Below, in pieces: positions 6,281-10,126 of a DNA stretch of 10,126 nt (position 1 is its first letter; the number at the start of each line of letters is the position of its first letter). Origin of the DNA: Blautia sp. (GTDB lineage: Bacteria; Bacillota; Clostridia; Lachnospirales; Lachnospiraceae); assembly GCA_017515945.1 (NCBI GenBank), contig JAFWDX010000468.1:1-10126 (forward strand). The letters run 5' to 3'. Position numbers and translations under genes: made by a program. The notes beneath the pieces are model-generated. The model saw only the letters and a list, made by a program, of their open reading frames with translations, had not been told where the DNA came from and searched no databases.

Positions 6281-8035
6281 ATGATCAATTCCATACAGAT
6301 GCGACGGCCTCCTCTTGTTCTGGTGGTGGATGACCAGGAGATCAACAGGGATGCACTCGGCGTTATTCTTGAAGATGATTATGAAGTGATCTATGCGGAG
6401 AACGGGCAGGAAGCGATGGAACTGATGCGCGCAAATGCCCAGAGGCTGTCAATTGTCCTGCTGGATCTTATGATGCCTGTGATGACAGGTTTTGAAGTGC
6501 TTGAAGCCGTTCAGGAAGATATGATCCTGAAAAACATACCGGTGATCGTGCTGACAGCCGAAAAAAACGCAGAACTGCAGGCCCTCAAACTTGGAGCCGC
6601 GGATTTTATCGCCAAGCCATTTGACCTCACAGAGGTGATCCTTGCCCGTGTAGAGAGGATCATAGAGCTGAGCGAAGGGAGGCAGCTGATTTCGGCTGCT
6701 GAACATGACCGCCTCACCATGCTGTACAGCCGCAATTTTTTCTATGAATACACAGAACGTCTGTACACGTATCATCCGGAGCTGCATCTGGATGCTGTCG
6801 TACTCAATATTGAGCAGTTCCATACGATCAATGCGCTCAACGGACGGGATTTCGGAGACGACGTCCTGCGGCTGATCGGTAATGAGATCCGCGCTTTCCT
6901 GGCGGAAACAGAGGGGATCGCCAGCCGTTTTGAGGCGGACCGTTTTGAGATATACTGCAGGCATCAGGATGATTATGGGGCTCTTTTAAAACGTTTTCAG
7001 GACAAAGTCACAAATGTGCTGCACAGAGTCAATATTCACCTGCGCATGGGTGTAAAGCCCTGGAGTGAAGGGATGGAGCCGATCATCCTTTTTGACGGAG
7101 CCAGGGCTGCATGCAATATGGTGAGGGGAAATTATCAGAATCCTCTGATGATCTACGATGAGAGCCTGCACCTGAGAGAGCTTTTTAATCAGGGCCTGCT
7201 GGATGATCTGCGTCCGGCGGTCAGCGAGCGCCAGTTCAAAGTATACTATCAGCCGAAGTATGATATCACCTGTGACCCGCCAAGGCTTTCCAGCGCGGAG
7301 GCACTGATCCGCTGGGATCATCCTGTGCTGGGACTGTTGATGCCCAGCAGCTTTGTCCCGCTGCTGGAGGGGAACGGACTGATCGGCATCGTCGACAGCT
7401 TTGTCTGGAATGAGGCTGCGGCACAGGTCGCCCGCTGGCGGGACAAATATCATGTGATCATGCCTGTTTCGGTCAATCTTTCACGAGCGGATGTTTTTGA
7501 CGCTTCATTGATCGACAGACTGGTCAGCCTTGTCAAGGATAACGATCTGGAATACCGGAGTATCAAGCTGGAGATCACGGAGTCCGCCTATACGGAAAAT
7601 GCCGTGCAGGTGCTGGATATGGTCAGACGCCTGCGGGAGCTGGGGTTTGAGATTGAGATGGATGATTTTGGCTCCGGTTATTCATCTTTGAATATGCTTT
7701 CAGAGATGCCCATCGATGTACTCAAGATGGATATGAAATTTGTAAGAAATATTGAAAGCAGTGATACAGACCGGAGACTGGTGTCTCTTATCCTGGATAT
7801 CGCAAAATACCTCCGCCTGAGGGTAGTGGCGGAGGGCGTGGAGACAGAGGCCCAGCTCGAATTTTTGCGCAGGCAGAACTGCGATCTGGTACAAGGATAC
7901 TATTTTTCGCAGCCTCTCCCGCCGGATGAGTATGAAAAACTGATCGAAAAGGAAGTGCAATACTCACGGGAACAGGCAGTCAGAAGGGAAGAAAAAGATG
8001 ACGATACAGGAACTTTATCAGAAAATAGGTGGTGA
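6281..8035 (+). CDS. REC-GGDEF(degenerate)-EAL response regulator, second probable c-di-GMP phosphodiesterase
   Basis: A 584-residue paralogue of the protein at 98-1786, colinear with it; I count 94 identities over the first 133 residues (about 71%). The receiver has D62 in LLDLMMP, T92 and K112. The GGDEF domain is more decayed than in the sister: LTMLYSR replaces LTGLYNR, and EADRF (218-222) replaces GGDEF. The EAL domain keeps EAL (340-342), VNLSR, EITES, DDFGSGYSSL, LKMDMKF, AEGVET and QGYYFS, so phosphodiesterase activity is expected. A 22-residue charged C-terminal tail, absent from the sister, is encoded mostly in the overlap with the Hpt gene. The start is secure: AAAGGAGG at 6265-6272 lies 8 bases before the ATG. 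Overlap with Hpt argues that Hpt phosphorylates this receiver. The paralogues may differ in partner or kinetics rather than chemistry. Confidence 0.95.
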   Translation: MINSIQMRRPPLVLVVDDQEINRDALGVILEDDYEVIYAENGQEAMELMRANAQRLSIVLLDLMMPVMTGFEVLEAVQEDMILKNIPVIVLTAEKNAELQALKLGAADFIAKPFDLTEVILARVERIIELSEGRQLISAAEHDRLTMLYSRNFFYEYTERLYTYHPELHLDAVVLNIEQFHTINALNGRDFGDDVLRLIGNEIRAFLAETEGIASRFEADRFEIYCRHQDDYGALLKRFQDKVTNVLHRVNIHLRMGVKPWSEGMEPIILFDGARAACNMVRGNYQNPLMIYDESLHLRELFNQGLLDDLRPAVSERQFKVYYQPKYDITCDPPRLSSAEALIRWDHPVLGLLMPSSFVPLLEGNGLIGIVDSFVWNEAAAQVARWRDKYHVIMPVSVNLSRADVFDASLIDRLVSLVKDNDLEYRSIKLEITESAYTENAVQVLDMVRRLRELGFEIEMDDFGSGYSSLNMLSEMPIDVLKMDMKFVRNIESSDTDRRLVSLILDIAKYLRLRVVAEGVETEAQLEFLRRQNCDLVQGYYFSQPLPPDEYEKLIEKEVQYSREQAVRREEKDDDTGTLSENRW

Positions 8036-8366
8036 TTACGAGCAGGCCATACGGGTATTGCGTGTGGAGAAGCTGATCGACAAGCATATTCGTAAATTTA
8101 CAAAAAACGGCATAGTGGAAGCGGTCCTTAAAGCCGGAGAGGATATGGATCCGGTGACTCTGTTTGAGACGGCTCATGCGCTCAAAGGAGTCAGCGCCAA
8201 TCTGGGACTGAGTGAAATGAGCGGACTTGCCTCTGAGATCGCCGACGAATTCCGCCCCGGCAGCACACGCAGCCTGTCGGATGAGGAGATCACCTCCAGG
8301 ATGCAGCAGATCAGCGAACTGTATGACAGGACGGCAGATGGTATCCGTCAATATGAGGAAGGCTGA
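7998..8366 (+). CDS. Stand-alone Hpt histidine phosphotransfer protein
   Basis: A 122-residue, all-helical-looking protein with the Hpt signature FETAHALKGVSANLGL; the phosphorylated residue is H60, with the conserved Lys and Gly three and four residues on. It has no kinase domain, so it should shuttle phosphate between receiver domains in the cytoplasm. The start overlaps the end of the upstream phosphodiesterase gene by 38 bases in another frame and is preceded by GGGAAG (7986-7991), a typical coupled arrangement. The hybrid kinase at 1790-3400 ends in a receiver and lacks its own Hpt domain. The two phosphodiesterases each begin with a receiver. This protein is thus the missing middle step of a phosphorelay. 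Identity as Hpt is clear; the exact donor and acceptors are inferred from neighbourhood. Confidence 0.92.
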   Translation: MTIQELYQKIGGDYEQAIRVLRVEKLIDKHIRKFTKNGIVEAVLKAGEDMDPVTLFETAHALKGVSANLGLSEMSGLASEIADEFRPGSTRSLSDEEITSRMQQISELYDRTADGIRQYEEG

Positions 8367-8380
8367 GCAGATCCGTTGGT

Positions 8381-8395
8381 GTAACTGTTCAGTCA
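8381..8395 (+). repeat. GTAACTGTTCAGTCA motif, right copy
   Basis: An exact 15-base match to the minus-strand sequence at 101 to 87, which overlaps the stop codon of the other phosphodiesterase gene. Here it begins 15 bases after the Hpt stop codon and opens a structured spacer. Unlike the left copy it is not closed into a hairpin by a nearby inverted partner. Confidence 0.6.
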
Positions 8396-8441
8396 GCACC
8401 TCGCATTTACTGCGGCAGCGCAGGCGTGCCCTGGCAGGTGC
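8396..8441 (+). other. Possible three-way-junction structured RNA upstream of the permease gene
   Basis: GCACCT (8396-8401) pairs with AGGTGC (8436-8441). Enclosed are two small hairpins, CGCA/TGCG (8402-8405 with 8411-8414) and CAGG/CCTG (8421-8424 with 8430-8433), together a compact three-way junction. It lies in the 142-base leader between Hpt and the permease. It could be part of a mobile repeat, a mixed-function 3' end for the Hpt message, or a cis-regulatory leader. I do not recognise a known riboswitch class. Confidence 0.4.
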
Positions 8442-8470
8442 GTGGAACAAAAGCTCAACGGCCAAGGCCA

Positions 8471-8501
8471 GGCGCACATCCAATGCGACGAAAGGAGCCT
8501 G
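8471..8501 (+). repeat. 31-base repeat block, right copy, containing the permease ribosome site
   Basis: This matches 5-35 at 30 of 31 positions. CAGGC (8469-8473) can pair with GCCTG (8497-8501), a 5-bp stem compared with the 10-bp stem of the left copy. The AAAGGAG inside it (8491-8497) lies 11 bases before the permease ATG and is its only visible ribosome site, so in this copy the repeat has become, or always was, part of a translation initiation region. Folding of the block would partly cover that site. Confidence 0.6.
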
Positions 8502-8508
8502 AGATTAT

Positions 8509-10126
8509 ATGAGATCAGGAAACACTTATAACGAAGACCAACAGGCTGTTCCTTATCTTTCTTCATTTGGCGCGTGGGCACTGGCATTCGGATGCAGTGT
8601 GGGGTGGGGCTCCTTTGTCATGCCGGGCACGACTTTTCTGCCTGTAGCAGGTCCTGTGGGGACCGCACTGGGGATTGCCGCAGGCGCCGTCGTCATGCTG
8701 ATCCTGGGTATGAATTACCACTACCTCATGAACAGGTATTCAGGCGGCGGCGGTGCGTATACATATACACAGAAAGCTTTTGGATATGATCATGGCTTTG
8801 TGAGCGCATGGTTTCTGATCCTGGCCTATATAGCCATCATCTGGGCGAACGCGACCGCCCTTCCGCTGATCTGCCGGACTCTCTTCGGGAGCCTGTTTCA
8901 GTTCGGGTTCGATTATTTTGTTGCAGGTTATCATGTTTACATGGGAGAGATCCTGCTGGCCATGGCGGCTCTCATTATCGCTGCTGTTCTGTGCCTGAGA
9001 CAGAAAGCCGCCGAACTGACTCAGATCGTCATGGCAGTGGTTCTCTTTGCCGGAGTGGTGGTCTGTTTTGCCGCGGCTTTTGGTTCCGCCGGCGGGCAGA
9101 CAGCTGTTTTTTCTCCGCCCTTTGAGCCTTCGCACAGCGCTTTCGGAGGCATGTTCACGATATTTGCGCTCACACCGTGGGCGTTTGTAGGTTTTGAATC
9201 CATTTCCCATTCGACAGAGGAAGCGATATTTCCGATAAAGCGGGCGGGGATCATATTAAGCATCTCAGTTGTTACCGCCGGTATCGCTTATATCCTGCTG
9301 GCTTTGATGGCAGTGATCTCTCTGCCCGAGGGCTGCTCGTCCTGGACGGACTATGTGCAGAATCTGGACAGTTTTTCCGGGATGGCATCTCTTCCGACTT
9401 TTTATGCCGCTTACACAGCTATGGGCAGGACTGGATCGGTCATAATGGGTTTTGCCGCGCTTGGCGGGATCTTTACCGGGCTCATCGGCAATTATATTGC
9501 CCTCAGCCGTCTGCTGCGGACTCTGTCCAGGGACAGGATGCTGAGTGGCCGGATCGGCAGGCTGGACAGAAACGGTGTGCCGCGCTATGCGATCCTCTTC
9601 ATTCTGGGTGTTTCCCTTGTCCTGCCTTTTTTCGGGCGGACAGCCATCAGCTGGATCGTCGATGTCACTACGGTGGGAGCAACTATCGCGTACGCGTATA
9701 CTTCAGCGGCCGCTCTGAAAACGGCGTGGATGGACCGCAGGATTCCATATATCGTAAACGGCATGCTTGGGGTTGCAGCTTCTCTTCTGTTTGCCGCTGA
9801 ATTCCTGATCCCGAATCTGACCGATGTCAAAACGCTTTCCATGGAGTCATATTTTATCCTGGCTGCATGGGGGATCCTGGGTCTTCTGTTTTTCCGTGAG
9901 GTATTTAATAAAGATAAGGAAAGGCGTTTCGGCCGGTCTGTCATCGTCTGGATCGTACTTTTTGCCCTGATCATTTATGCATCAAGCGTGTGGGTGGAAC
10001 AGGAGACGGAAAAGGCTGTTGACAATTCTGTTCCGGTGATTCAGGCATATTACAAAGAAAACCCGCTGAGGGGACCTGATGCTACTGCGGATGGATCTGA
10101 AAGCGCTGAGACTGCTTATCTGGAGA
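8509..10126 (+). CDS. APC-superfamily amino acid permease with extra C-terminal region (partial)
   Basis: The frame is open from ATG 8509 to the window edge: 539 codons and no stop. Family hallmarks are the first-helix motif GWGSFVMPG (about 33-40) followed by AGPVG, SGGGGAYTYTQKAFG, the helix-6 region FALTPWAFVGFES with STEEAIFPIKRAG, and SRLLRTLSRDRMLSGRIGRLDRNGVPRYA. These place it among amino acid/polyamine secondary transporters; the substrate cannot be read. I count about 13 hydrophobic segments, one more than the usual 12, the last near 478-495. It is followed by a hydrophilic tail (496-539) rich in acidic and small residues. Plain family members are mostly 430-500 residues, so a further domain probably follows. 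Beside kinase and Hpt genes, a transporter-sensor fusion of the CbrA type is a reasonable guess but unproven. Translation starts from AAAGGAG within the repeat block. Readthrough from the Hpt gene is possible. Confidence 0.88.
   Translation, partial: MRSGNTYNEDQQAVPYLSSFGAWALAFGCSVGWGSFVMPGTTFLPVAGPVGTALGIAAGAVVMLILGMNYHYLMNRYSGGGGAYTYTQKAFGYDHGFVSAWFLILAYIAIIWANATALPLICRTLFGSLFQFGFDYFVAGYHVYMGEILLAMAALIIAAVLCLRQKAAELTQIVMAVVLFAGVVVCFAAAFGSAGGQTAVFSPPFEPSHSAFGGMFTIFALTPWAFVGFESISHSTEEAIFPIKRAGIILSISVVTAGIAYILLALMAVISLPEGCSSWTDYVQNLDSFSGMASLPTFYAAYTAMGRTGSVIMGFAALGGIFTGLIGNYIALSRLLRTLSRDRMLSGRIGRLDRNGVPRYAILFILGVSLVLPFFGRTAISWIVDVTTVGATIAYAYTSAAALKTAWMDRRIPYIVNGMLGVAASLLFAAEFLIPNLTDVKTLSMESYFILAAWGILGLLFFREVFNKDKERRFGRSVIVWIVLFALIIYASSVWVEQETEKAVDNSVPVIQAYYKENPLRGPDATADGSESAETAYLE

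Noticed and set aside
1..10126. CRISPR array, tRNA, rRNA, transposase or integrase
   Set aside because: No regularly spaced repeats, no cloverleaf with an anticodon arm, and no mobile-element protein motif seen on either strand.

Overview
The window reads as a signal-transduction island from a low-to-medium-GC Gram-positive bacterium, most likely a clostridial, Lachnospiraceae-like gut Firmicute. This rests on strong AGGAGG-type ribosome sites, about even GC in the genes with AT-rich spacers, and the style of the proteins. The assignment is inference; there is no rRNA or other phylogenetic marker here.

Layout. Left arm, minus strand (98-3400): a membrane-bound hybrid histidine kinase followed 3 bases later by a REC-GGDEF-EAL protein whose GGDEF motif is destroyed and whose EAL motifs are complete, so a phosphorylation-controlled c-di-GMP phosphodiesterase. 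A divergent AT-rich spacer (3401-3619) holds a clear plus-strand promoter and a small terminator-like hairpin on the minus strand. Right arm, plus strand (3620 to the end): a large 833-residue protein joining an uncharacterised N-terminal region, an adenosine-deaminase-fold metallohydrolase and a C-terminal SLOG/DprA-like Rossmann domain; a second REC-GGDEF-EAL phosphodiesterase that is a clear paralogue of the first; an overlapping stand-alone Hpt phosphotransfer protein; a structured, repeat-bearing spacer; and an APC-superfamily amino acid permease that is still open at the window edge and already longer than a plain permease.

How the genes may work together. The hybrid kinase (H to D), the free Hpt protein (H) and the two receiver-EAL outputs (D) are the four parts of a classic phosphorelay, so the cluster looks like one His-Asp-His-Asp circuit lowering c-di-GMP in response to a membrane signal. 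No active diguanylate cyclase is encoded here. The deaminase-SLOG protein sits between the two halves and is the least explained part. It keeps every metal ligand and the catalytic Glu of the adenosine deaminase family, but one purine-contacting Asp is Gly. This suggests an altered nucleotide substrate sensed or supplied through the SLOG-like domain.

The two phosphodiesterase loci lie in inverted orientation. Each is followed by the same 15-base motif, and each flank carries a 31-base block with one mismatch, placing related repeat modules at both outer edges of the cluster. No tRNA, rRNA, transposase or CRISPR array is visible.
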